From positions 1 through 38,102 of the forward strand of contig CAZLGO010000003.1 of NCBI GenBank assembly GCA_964559295.1: 38,102 nt of DNA. The letters are read 5' to 3'. The translations under genes and the position numbers were made by a program. This document shows, one piece after another, positions 7,396 to 14,965 of this stretch. The notes under the pieces are model-generated. The model saw only the letters and a list, made by a program, of their open reading frames with translations. It had not been told where the DNA came from and did no database searches. The stretch comes from CAZLGO01 sp964559295. Lineage in GTDB: Archaea; Methanobacteriota; Methanobacteria; Methanobacteriales; Methanobacteriaceae. The stretch's first letter is position 1. Every line of letters starts with the position of its first letter.

Positions 7396-8454
7396 TTGTA
7401 CTATGTACGATCAGTGAAAGAGCTTCAAAAGCTTAATCCATTTATAATTGTTGGATGTGGAGGAGGGGGAGAAAAATTTGCCAACTTTGAAGGAATAGAG
7501 ACTGTTGGTTTTGTAGATGATGATCCTAAAAAACAGGGGACAGAATTCTGCAATGGCGTTATATCCTTAGATCTTAATAAAATCATTGAAAAAACTGCTG
7601 CAAAAAGCGTTGCTATAATGTTACCAATTGGTGCTGAAGGAGCTGCACTTAAATATGCTGTTGAAGCTATAGAAAGTGGTAAAAATGTAATAACATCCTT
7701 CAGATCCCTTCCTATTTCAGAAAACATGTCCCTTTTAAAATTTGCAGAAGCAAAAGGTGTAATCATAAAAGAGATAAGTCCGCGTTTAGATGTCATTGAC
7801 GATATATTTGGAATATCACCCTCCAAATGTACAGAGATCCTACCAAAGATAAACTACAAACCAAAAAAGCCTGTTATCTATATAGGGGGTACCTCCCAAG
7901 AATGTGGAAAAAGAACCACAACAAGAATGCTTGGAAAAGCTGCAAAAGAAGAAGGTTTAAATGCAGCCATAATTTCAACCGATGAAATGGGACTTGAAAA
8001 ACCTATTGACATAAATTTCAGAGCTGGGAGTCTTTCAGCTATGGATGTTGCTTCTGCAGTTATGGGAGCTATAAAATACATAGAAGAGAAAAATAATCCA
8101 GATATCATTTTTGTTGAAAGTCAAGCAAGTCTTACTGAAATGGAAAATCCCCATCCAAGGGGTCTTTCAGCCGCCATACTTACAAGTTCCATGCCAGATG
8201 CTGCAATTGTCTGTCACAGACCAAAACATCCATATCGCAAGCCCCGTGGTATAGCTTATGAAATAAAAGCGATAGAGGCTGTAGAACCAACAAAAGTCGT
8301 TGGTATTTCCCTGAATTTGAGAAATTCTGTCAATAAAAGTGATATATTAAAATATGAAGAAAAATATAAACTACCTACTGTAGATGTTTTAAATGGGGGA
8401 GCATCAAGATTGGTCAACGTAATTGTTGACTATATAGGAGGATGCGGGAGATGA
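7396..8454 (+). CDS. DUF1611 family protein (DgcN-like)
   Basis: This 352-residue protein has an N-terminal Rossmann-like start (FIIVGCGGGGEKF, 16-27). Its C-terminal half has a P-loop-like GGTSQECGKRTT (164-175), followed by ISTDEMG and FVESQASL motifs. This is the DUF1611 family. Some bacterial members (DgcN) have been reported as D-glutamate N-acetyltransferases; whether that applies here is unknown. The start is a TTG at 7396, preceded by AGGAAGTGATC; the first internal ATG lies well inside the Rossmann domain. Its TGA overlaps the sepF start (ATGA), so the two proteins are translationally coupled. Confidence 0.8.
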   Translation: MYYVRSVKELQKLNPFIIVGCGGGGEKFANFEGIETVGFVDDDPKKQGTEFCNGVISLDLNKIIEKTAAKSVAIMLPIGAEGAALKYAVEAIESGKNVITSFRSLPISENMSLLKFAEAKGVIIKEISPRLDVIDDIFGISPSKCTEILPKINYKPKKPVIYIGGTSQECGKRTTTRMLGKAAKEEGLNAAIISTDEMGLEKPIDINFRAGSLSAMDVASAVMGAIKYIEEKNNPDIIFVESQASLTEMENPHPRGLSAAILTSSMPDAAIVCHRPKHPYRKPRGIAYEIKAIEAVEPTKVVGISLNLRNSVNKSDILKYEEKYKLPTVDVLNGGASRLVNVIVDYIGGCGR

Positions 8455-8813
8455 AAGATATTTTGGACTTTATAAAAAAAAATCTTGGTTTAGAAGAGGA
8501 AGAGGGGATCGTAGAAAGGGAAGAACCAGAGACAATAATAATCCCAGAACACACTCGTTATGAAATAATCCTGATGAAAGCTAAGGACATTGATGATATT
8601 GAATACGCCATGGCCCAAATTGCCGACGAGAAAAATCCCATCATAATTGACATGAGCTATTTAGAAAAAGACAACCCAAATGATTTTAGATTGGCAGCAG
8701 AAAAATTAAAAAGTATTCGTGAAAATATGGGTGGAGAGATCGTATTACTTTGTAAAAACGGAAAAAATGTGATAATTGCCACCCCTCCAGAGATCAAACT
8801 TGTAAGAAAATGA
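8451..8813 (+). CDS. sepF: Cell division protein SepF (archaeal FtsZ membrane anchor)
   Basis: This 120-residue protein starts with a short amphipathic helix (MKDILDFIKKNLGLEEE), the usual SepF membrane-targeting segment. After an acidic linker comes the SepF core, with IIIPEHTRYEIILMKAKDIDDIEYA, PIIIDMSYLE and a final NVIIATPPEIKL. In archaea SepF anchors FtsZ at the division site and dimerises through its core. I chose the ATG at 8451 rather than the in-frame ATG at 8442. GGAGG directly abuts 8442 but sits nine bases before 8451, and 8451 gives the ATGA overlap with DUF1611. ftsZ is not in the window. Confidence 0.85.
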   Translation: MKDILDFIKKNLGLEEEEGIVEREEPETIIIPEHTRYEIILMKAKDIDDIEYAMAQIADEKNPIIIDMSYLEKDNPNDFRLAAEKLKSIRENMGGEIVLLCKNGKNVIIATPPEIKLVRK

Positions 8814-8921
8814 TCCTCAATATTATATAAGCTTTTTTATATGAAGACATGATACATATAACTATAGCACTCAACGATCAAGTGATCTTAACTGCGATGC
8901 ACTTTAATTATGGGTGTAAAA

Positions 8922-9882
8922 ATGGAACTACCAATAACAAAGCCCTCAAGGATTTCCTATGCTGATGAACTGGATTTCCACAAGCTTTTGGACGAACTGA
9001 TAAAAAACAGGCACAATGGATTTATAAGAATAACCAGTGCTAGTGCTTCTGAGGAAGGGTATCTACTATTTAAAGAAGGAAAACAAGTTGCTGCATCCTA
9101 TGGTAGACACCTAAAAGCAGATGCAATTGAAAAGATAATATCTGCTGTAAATGAAAGTAACACCTTAATTGAAATTTTTGACCTTAAACCATCCCAAATT
9201 GATTTTTCAATGGAATTGAACAAAGTATATTTATTGGAGCCAGATTCAGACATTCATAAGATAATAGAAGAACTTAAAAAACCTGAGGAAGTTACNNNNN
9301 NNNNNNNNNNNNNNNNNNNNNNNNNNNNNNNNNNNNNNNNNNNNNNNNNNNNNNNNNNNNNNNNNNNNNNNNNNNNNNNNNNNNNNNNNNNNNNNTGAAG
9401 CTGAGGAAGTTACTGAAGCTGAGGAAGTTACTGAAGCTGAGGAAGTTACTGAAGCTGAGGAAGTTACTAAACCCCTCGATAGATCCGAACTCATGAAAAA
9501 GTATGGTCTAAAGGATCTTGATGAAGAAGATGTTGAAGCCGTTTTAGAATCCTACAGAGGTGGTTTTATAAGTGATGATGACATTGAAAAAATTGAATTG
9601 ACGCTTACCAACAGAATCAAGAAATCTGTCCTCGGAATACCAAAAATTAAAGGAGCAGAAGTTATGGTATTTCTTGATAACACCAAAGGACTGGTTGGAA
9701 CTGTAAATATAATTGCAGAATATGAGGCCAAGGGATTTTTATACAGAATTGTGAGGGAATCCCGGGATTTTGATAATTTAGAAAGACAAATTGTTGATAT
9801 AACGGAAATAGAAATAAAAAAAAGTTTTAGAAAGTATCCTGAAATTGTAGATGATTTCAAGATAAATGTAGAGATCCATTAG
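8922..9882 (+). CDS. DUF2226-like two-domain protein with TEAEEV-repeat linker; interrupted by an assembly gap
   Basis: This is one gene split by 100 Ns. The N-terminal domain (about 125 residues, MELPITKPSRISYADELDF onward) has ISSASASEEG-like and LLFKEGKQVAASYG motifs typical of archaeal DUF2226-type proteins. The linker is a tandem hexapeptide, TEAEEV, encoded by perfect 18-bp repeats. The C-terminal domain (about 135 residues, from KPLDRSELMKKYGL) has a short helix bundle and a mixed alpha/beta part ending DDFKINVEIH. The two halves differ in frame only because the gap length is arbitrary; both sides end or begin in the same repeat. ATG 8922 is preferred over 8910 because GGGTG precedes it. 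Only 10 bp separate the stop from the first MinD gene, so they are likely co-expressed. Function unknown. Confidence 0.7.
9296..9395. other. Assembly gap, 100 N
   Basis: Exactly 100 Ns replace sequence inside the TEAEEV repeat. The flanking frames disagree by one base for this length, so the number of Ns is a placeholder and the true repeat count is unknown. Confidence 0.97.
9396..9467 (+). repeat. 18-bp in-frame tandem repeat encoding TEAEEV
   Basis: Four perfect copies of TGAAGCTGAGGAAGTTAC follow the gap (9396, 9414, 9432, 9450), and a GAGGAAGTTAC remnant precedes it at 9285-9295. There is no base change among the copies, so expansion is recent or homogenised. It encodes an acidic flexible linker. 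Confidence 0.95.
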
Positions 9883-9892
9883 GAGGTACTAA

Positions 9893-10672
9893 ATGACAAG
9901 AGTTATAGCAGTTGCCTCTGGGAAGGGAGGAGTTGGAAAGACAACGATAGCTGCAAACTTAGGGGTAGCTTTATCAATTTTTGGAAAAGAAACAGTTGTA
10001 TTAGATGCAGATATTGCAATGGCAAATTTAGAATTGATTCTCGGGATGGAAGGAAAATCTGTAACTCTTCATGATGTTTTATCTGGAGAAGCGTCTATAG
10101 AAGATGCGATATACGAGGGACCAGGTGGAGTAAAGGTTGTTCCGGCTGGAATCTCTCTTGAGGGTTTGCGAAAGGTCAAGTTAGAAAAACTTGAAAAGGC
10201 TTTAGAAACGCTTGTTGAAGATACAGATATACTCCTAATAGATGCCCCTGCTGGATTAGAAAAGGATGCCCTAACAGCAATAGCAGCATCAGATGAAATG
10301 ATTCTTGTTACAACCCCAGAGATCCCATCAATAAGCGATAGTCTAAAGACAAAGATCGTTGCCAACAAACTTGGTGTAAACATTATTGGAGTAATTCTAA
10401 ACAGGGAACAACATGATAAGACCTTCCTAACAGCTAAAGAAGTTGAGGCAATTCTTGAGGTGCCGGTGCTTTCGATTGTTCCAGAAGATCCAGAAGTAAG
10501 CAGAGCATCTGCATTTGGCGAACCGATCGTTGTAAAAAATCCAAAATCTCCCACAAGCAATGCCATTATGCAATTTGCTGCTAATCTTATTGGAGAATAT
10601 TATCAACCCATCGAACCTGATAAAAAAGGAGTCATTACAAGGTTAGTTGATGGTCTTTTAGGAAGAAGGTAG
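9893..10672 (+). CDS. minD: MinD-type deviant Walker ATPase (paralogue 1)
   Basis: This 259-residue ParA/MinD ATPase has an intact deviant Walker A motif (GKGGVGKTT, K11 and K16). It also has VVLDADIAMANLE, Walker B ILLIDAPAG and the TTPEIPSISDSLK motif. The C-terminus (KGVITRLVDGLLGRR) forms a basic amphipathic helix like the MinD membrane-targeting sequence. ATP-bound MinD dimers attach to membranes and position partner proteins. In archaea these proteins have been linked to placement of division or surface structures. A strong AGGAGGT precedes the ATG. The gene lies between the DUF2226-like gene and a second MinD paralogue, and no minC or minE is seen. Confidence 0.9.
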   Translation: MTRVIAVASGKGGVGKTTIAANLGVALSIFGKETVVLDADIAMANLELILGMEGKSVTLHDVLSGEASIEDAIYEGPGGVKVVPAGISLEGLRKVKLEKLEKALETLVEDTDILLIDAPAGLEKDALTAIAASDEMILVTTPEIPSISDSLKTKIVANKLGVNIIGVILNREQHDKTFLTAKEVEAILEVPVLSIVPEDPEVSRASAFGEPIVVKNPKSPTSNAIMQFAANLIGEYYQPIEPDKKGVITRLVDGLLGRR

Positions 10673-10712
10673 TAGAATGCATGTTTGAGGTCGAATAACA
10701 AACTTTGTAAAG

Positions 10713-11495
10713 ATGACAGAAATGACAAGGGTTATAGCAGTTGCCTCAGGGAAGGGAGGCGTTGGAAGAACCACGCTAACTTTTAACCTTGGAATGGCAT
10801 TGGCAATGTTTGAGAAAAATGTTGTAATGCTTGATTTAGATCTTGCCATGGCTAATTTAGATATCGTAACCGGGATCTTAAACCCAGATGCAACACTTCA
10901 TGACGTATTAGCTAAAAATAAATCCTTAAATGAATGTATTTATGAAATAGATTCTGGAGTTTATGTCATTCCAACAGGAATATCCCTTGAGATGTTAAAA
11001 CACATAAATACAAAAGGAATAGGCAAAATCATGCAAGAAGTTGTAAAATATGGAGATATTTGTATCATAGATATGCCTCCTGGAATCGACACAAAGGTTT
11101 TTTCTGGACTCCCTGAAGATGTTGAGATGATCATCCTCACAAGTTCCACCATTTCATCTGTCGCAGATGCCCTAAAAATCAGAGTTCTTCTTGAGCATTT
11201 GGATATCCGAATTCTTGGATTTGTTTTGAACATGTGGCATGATGATGAGTTCCTCCTGTCAGTTGATGAAATAGTATCCATCCTTGAGATTCCAATGCTC
11301 AGTTTGATCCCCTATGATCGTGAAATCGAAAGATCCATAGCTCTTGGAAAAGCAATTGTTGAGATCAATCCCTCTTCTCCAACAAGTGATGCTATCATGC
11401 AACTTGCTGCTGACCTTGTTGGGGAACATTATCGATCCATTGAACCTGACAAAGAAGGAATCATGGCCAGATTGATAAAATTAATAAAAGGATAG
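10713..11495 (+). CDS. MinD-type ATPase paralogue 2 with Lys-to-Arg Walker A
   Basis: This 260-residue protein is a tandem copy of the preceding MinD. The first 15 shared residues and the C-terminal SPTS-AIMQ-AA-L-GE region are nearly identical. The key difference is in Walker A, which reads GKGGVGRTT: the signature Lys is kept but the phosphate-binding Lys is Arg (codon AGA where paralogue 1 has AAG). That change usually abolishes or slows ATP hydrolysis. The TTPEI motif is also altered to TSSTI. Walker B is IIDMPPG. The C-terminal amphipathic helix (EGIMARLIKLIKG) is retained, so it may still sit at the membrane as a static partner. Start is ATG 10713, or 10722, which aligns with paralogue 1. 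No clear ribosome binding site is seen. Confidence 0.88.
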   Translation: MTEMTRVIAVASGKGGVGRTTLTFNLGMALAMFEKNVVMLDLDLAMANLDIVTGILNPDATLHDVLAKNKSLNECIYEIDSGVYVIPTGISLEMLKHINTKGIGKIMQEVVKYGDICIIDMPPGIDTKVFSGLPEDVEMIILTSSTISSVADALKIRVLLEHLDIRILGFVLNMWHDDEFLLSVDEIVSILEIPMLSLIPYDREIERSIALGKAIVEINPSSPTSDAIMQLAADLVGEHYRSIEPDKEGIMARLIKLIKG

Positions 11496-11540
11496 TATTT
11501 CTGATTTTCTTCTGATCAAATAAACAAGAAGTGGTGCCTG

Positions 11541-12419
11541 TTGATTGATGTTGTTGGACTTGGCGCGTGTAACATTGATTTTATTACCAGAGTTTCAAGA
11601 TTTGTAGAACCTGATGATGAAGTAGATGTTGAGAAACTTATTATATCTGGCGGAGGCTCAGCATCCAACTTCACAGTCGGACTTTCAAGGCTTAATATAA
11701 AGTCTGGGATCATAGCAAGAGTTGGAGATGATTATTTCGGCAGATGGTCCCTCGAAGAACTTAAAAAAGAAGGAGTTGACGCAGAAAGGCTCCTTATGAT
11801 CGATGAACCAACTGGAATGGTTTTTATCGCTGTTGATCCACATGGCGAAAGATCCATGTATACGTTTATAGGTGCAAACAAAAAATTTCGCCTAAAAAAA
11901 GAAGATATAAGGTATATAAAATCCTCAAAAATACTCCACATCACACAGATGTATAAAAAAGTGGTTGAAGATGCATCAAAACATGCGAATTTGCTATCCT
12001 TAAGCCCGGGAGCAATACTCTCTTCATTTGGAATAGATTCTTTAGCCAAGATCATAAAAAAAGCCCATATGATCTTTTTGAACAAAAAGGAATTAAGTCT
12101 CCTAACTGGTGCTGATCTTAAAGAAGGGGTTAGGATGCTTCTGGATTTAGGTGTAGGTATGGTTATCGTGACTCTTGGTGGAGATGGAGCAAATCTTTAT
12201 ACAGAAGAAGGCATGATTCACTCCCCTGCAAAAAAGGTTAAGATTGTAGATACAACTGGGGCAGGAGATGCATTTGCAGCCGGTTTTGTTGCTTCTTTTA
12301 TTAAAGGCAGAAAACTAAAGGATTGTCTGGATTTTGCAAATCTGATAGCATCCCACTGTGTGGAAAAATTTGGTGCAAGAGGGATTCCAAGACTTAATTT
12401 AAATTCTAAAAAATTCTGA
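11541..12419 (+). CDS. PfkB-family (ribokinase-like) carbohydrate or nucleoside kinase
   Basis: This 292-residue kinase has the PfkB N-terminal signature (GLGACNIDFI, SGGGSASNFTVGLSRLN) and the C-terminal one (DTTGAGDAFAAGF, about 236-248, with the catalytic Asp). Archaeal members phosphorylate nucleosides, ribose, ribose-1-phosphate or other sugars, and the substrate cannot be read from sequence. The start is a TTG at 11541 with GTGGTG four bases upstream, giving an immediate beta-strand start, as is usual for the family. It converges on the TatD-like gene with a 21-bp 3' overlap. Confidence 0.85.
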   Translation: MIDVVGLGACNIDFITRVSRFVEPDDEVDVEKLIISGGGSASNFTVGLSRLNIKSGIIARVGDDYFGRWSLEELKKEGVDAERLLMIDEPTGMVFIAVDPHGERSMYTFIGANKKFRLKKEDIRYIKSSKILHITQMYKKVVEDASKHANLLSLSPGAILSSFGIDSLAKIIKKAHMIFLNKKELSLLTGADLKEGVRMLLDLGVGMVIVTLGGDGANLYTEEGMIHSPAKKVKIVDTTGAGDAFAAGFVASFIKGRKLKDCLDFANLIASHCVEKFGARGIPRLNLNSKKF

Positions 12420-13154
12420 TGCATTTAGATATGAAACCCTCCTTATGTCCTTATCATCGAATCCAGAAAGCCTCATTTTATGGACCATTTTTGGGACGGA
12501 TAGAGGATCTGAGGGTGAAGAGCTCATATCACTATTTAATATAAATCCATCAGAACCATATTCATATATCAATTGAATCGCTTCATCAGGAGTCATCTTC
12601 TTGGGTTGAATTGTAATACCCAGCATCCCCTCAAAATCAATAAGATAATTTACTATCTCTTGATCCACATGATCCACCAAAACCATGGATGGATCTGTGA
12701 ACTCCTCTATGATCCTAATTATGATTTTTGTTATCTCTTCTTTATTTTCGCGTGGTGTATGGACTATTGCTTTCATTTTAAGGGTTTCAGCAAGAATTAG
12801 TTGTTTTTTTAAAACTTCCTCTTCTAATTTTAAGCCAGATTCAAGTCCTAGCTCTCCAATTGCAACAACATCCTCATTTTTCAGATAAGATGGCAGTTCT
12901 TTAAGCACCCTCTCATAATCCCTTGGAATACCTCTTGGATGAATACCTAACGCTGCATATAACTTCAACCCATTTTCTGCCGCTCTTGAAATGTCATCGT
13001 CCAGGAGACGTTGAAAATGATCAAAAACAACATCCGATGTGGTCATCCTCAGAGGATCATGGCTGCAAGTTATGGCTGTATCTATACCAGCTATCACCAT
13101 CCTCCCAAAATCCTCATAAGGTCTTGTATCAGCATGTATATGGGCATCTATCAT
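12399..13154 (-). CDS. TatD-related metal-dependent hydrolase
   Basis: This 251-residue TIM-barrel hydrolase has an HxH metal site at the start (MIDAHIHADTR), ALGIHPRGIP, AIGELGLESG, KAIVHTPRENK, LVDHV and a late LNSDMSS with the metal-binding Asp. It fits the archaeal COG1099-type group related to TatD deoxyribonucleases, whose substrate is unknown. It stands alone on the minus strand, overlapping the 3' end of the PfkB gene. An AGGGAGGTAAT ribosome binding site precedes the ATG. Confidence 0.82.
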   Translation of the reverse strand: MIDAHIHADTRPYEDFGRMVIAGIDTAITCSHDPLRMTTSDVVFDHFQRLLDDDISRAAENGLKLYAALGIHPRGIPRDYERVLKELPSYLKNEDVVAIGELGLESGLKLEEEVLKKQLILAETLKMKAIVHTPRENKEEITKIIIRIIEEFTDPSMVLVDHVDQEIVNYLIDFEGMLGITIQPKKMTPDEAIQLIYEYGSDGFILNSDMSSSPSDPLSVPKMVHKMRLSGFDDKDIRRVSYLNASEFFRI

Positions 13155-13305
13155 ATTACCTCCCTAAGAGATTTATTTCCCCACAAGTATGTTAGCCTGC
13201 ATCTAATTAGTTTAACCATTTTAGATCAAGCACTAATTTCCAATCCCACGTCAAACATTTGGATGGGATCATAGAATTTGATTAAGCACTTTGAACCCTT
13301 GGATG

Positions 13306-13830
13306 TCATAGATCGATTCCTTTTGACAAAGGAACAATATTAAATTTGAACTTGCAGGTTCCTGAACCATCTGCTATGCTGGAGGTCTGCTCGACATTCC
13401 CTTTGAGGGACGTCCAGGTGAAACTGCGCAAAATCATTGCTTGGCATATATGACAGAATATTGGATTGTTATTCGCTTCATCTATCCATGGGCAATTTAG
13501 GAGATCGAAGTAACGTTCAGATCCTTTGTTTGTTGTCTTGATCTTTATACCAAGCTCAGATAACAGCTCTAATAGCCATGAAGCATAACTGTTAAATACA
13601 GCCTCTGGATCCTTCATCCTTTCTCCTTGAAGTTTTACTTCCTTCATGAATCTGGGTTTTATGTTGTCTTCAAAGCGTTCTGCAAAGGTTTGAATCAAGG
13701 TATCTCTCTTCTGAAAGTTAGATGTGAACACAGGCGTCTCTTTTATGAAGGAATCATGAAGATCCGATATATTTTTCTGTTTAAGATGCTTATTTCCCTC
13801 TTTATCCAGATAAAAAATATTTTCTTCCAT
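13306..13830 (-). CDS. Stand-alone methanogen output domain protein
   Basis: This 174-residue protein is homologous over about 140 residues to the C-terminal part of the response regulator at 23528-24787. Shared landmarks are AERFE-NIKP, the LGIK strand, the CPW motif, NPIFC-IC, RSF-WTSL, SSIAD and TCKF. Four Cys are conserved between the two copies (here C113, C126, C129, C159) and could bind metal or act in redox sensing. In the response regulator this block is the output domain after REC and PAS; here both sensory parts are missing. The spacing C...C..C...TC-F also resembles V4R domains, which is inference. It is divergent from a regulator gene 290 bp away. Confidence 0.65.
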   Translation of the reverse strand: MEENIFYLDKEGNKHLKQKNISDLHDSFIKETPVFTSNFQKRDTLIQTFAERFEDNIKPRFMKEVKLQGERMKDPEAVFNSYASWLLELLSELGIKIKTTNKGSERYFDLLNCPWIDEANNNPIFCHICQAMILRSFTWTSLKGNVEQTSSIADGSGTCKFKFNIVPLSKGIDL

Positions 13831-14023
13831 TTTAGTCCCCAGTTCTAATAGCTTTAACTTCTATATTCCATAACGCATGCAAAAACTCCTTATAGCGGTA
13901 TTCCGGCATTTAGATCCCATTCGACATTTACCAATAATTTATAAAGCAGTATATTTTTATATCTTTATAATATTATTTAAAGTTATTTAAATTCTTTTGA
14001 TAATTTAATTTGTTAGGGCAGGA

Positions 14024-14088
14024 CAACATTGCTCATGGTAACAAACGTAATACTATTTAAACTTTGTTCAGACAGAGCAATATTGTTG
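14024..14088 (+). promoter_or_regulatory. Promoter flanked by inverted repeat upstream of the FilR1-type regulator
   Basis: CAACATTGCTC (14024-14034) and GAGCAATATTGTTG (14075-14088) form an inverted repeat. ATTGCTC/GAGCAAT pairs perfectly, and the outer ACAACA pairs with a 3-base offset. Between them lies a TATA-like CTATTTAAA (14053-14061). The right arm would cover the transcription start. This layout suits autoregulation by the HTH protein that follows. Confidence 0.45.
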
Positions 14089-14120
14089 TTAGTAAGAAAT
14101 ATTAACGGGGAGGTAAAAGC

Positions 14121-14633
14121 ATGAAACAAAATAATATGTTATATGAGGGCAGCATGTACAATCTGTATGAAGAAGTAAAAGGCGGCCTGAAGTTTCTTGC
14201 AATATCCGGCGTTCGGATAAAGATTATGATAAGTCTAAATGAGGGGACGAAGAATCTAAGCGATCTGAGAGATGAGCTTGGTTTAAGATCATCTACCATC
14301 TTGCATGCCATGAGTGAACTTGAAAAACAGAATCTCGTCTTCAAAGAAGGTGAATATTATTTTCTATCACAAATCGGAAAGATCCTTACCCTTAAACTGA
14401 TAGATGTGATGAAGACAATCGCTGCAGTAAACAGATATGAAAAGTTATGGTTGGATCATATAATAGAGGGGATTCCTGAAGATTTGCTTAAAAACATTGG
14501 AGATTTGAGTGATTCCGTTCTTTTGGAAGCTGAAGCTACAGATATTTTCAAACCACATGGAACCTATGCCCAGTTGCTATTAGGATCTAAAGAAATAAAA
14601 GGTATTTCTTCCATTTTTTCCCCGATTATGTAG
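14121..14633 (+). CDS. HTH regulator of the FilR1 (DUF1724) type, N-terminal part before a frameshift
   Basis: The reading frame gives 170 residues. An ArsR-like winged helix occupies about 22-85, with SGVRIKIMISLNEG, LSDLRDELGLRSSTILHAMSELEKQNLV and YFLSQIGKIL. Then comes the start of the FilR1/DUF1724 sensory domain (PHGTYAQLLLGSKEIKGISSIF). The frame ends soon after T6 at 14614-14619. Adding one T joins it smoothly to the next 115 codons, which complete the domain. As read, the product lacks most of the ligand part. GGGGAGGT is a strong ribosome binding site. It may autoregulate through the inverted repeat upstream. A sequencing error or a recent null mutation are both possible. Confidence 0.8.
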   Translation: MKQNNMLYEGSMYNLYEEVKGGLKFLAISGVRIKIMISLNEGTKNLSDLRDELGLRSSTILHAMSELEKQNLVFKEGEYYFLSQIGKILTLKLIDVMKTIAAVNRYEKLWLDHIIEGIPEDLLKNIGDLSDSVLLEAEATDIFKPHGTYAQLLLGSKEIKGISSIFSPIM

Positions 14634-14965
14634 AACTATTCAAAAATATAGCTGATAAAGGCATTAACGTAGAACTCGTATTAACTAACGAAATATTAAA
14701 GAAAACGATTGATGTACTTGATCCAGAAAGCTTTAGGGATTTGAAAGAATTAATTTCAAAAAAGAGACTCAAAATATGGAAAACTGACAAAGACATAAAA
14801 ATTGCCTTTACTGTTACTGATAGGTTCATTTCCTTAGGATTATTCTTAATCGAGGGGACATATGATCCCACTAAAGATTTAATCAGTTATAATGAAAAAG
14901 CAATTGTTTGGGGCAATAAGCTGTTTGAGTATTACCGTAACCAAGCAGAAAAAGTGGAGCTATGA
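14618..14965 (+). pseudogene. FilR1-type regulator, C-terminal part after the frameshift
   Basis: In this frame FPDYVELFKNIADKGINVELVLTNEILKKT follows directly and completes the FilR1 middle domain (pieces given here are separate motifs: FPDYVELF, DKGINVELVLT, IKIAFTVTDRFISLG). With one extra T at 14614-14619 the joined gene would be 14121-14965, 281 codons plus stop, the usual length of the family. There is no ribosome binding site or sensible start for this part alone. Its 3' end overlaps the UbiA-like reading frame. Confidence 0.75.

Noticed and set aside
8442..8450. ATG at 8442 as the sepF start
   Set aside because: GGAGG abuts it with no spacing, while ATG 8451 has ideal spacing and overlaps the DUF1611 stop as ATGA.
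9493..9882. ATG at 9493 as the start of a separate gene
   Set aside because: It lies inside the C-terminal domain, right after the repeat linker, and the same frame is open through the repeats back to the assembly gap. It is an internal Met.
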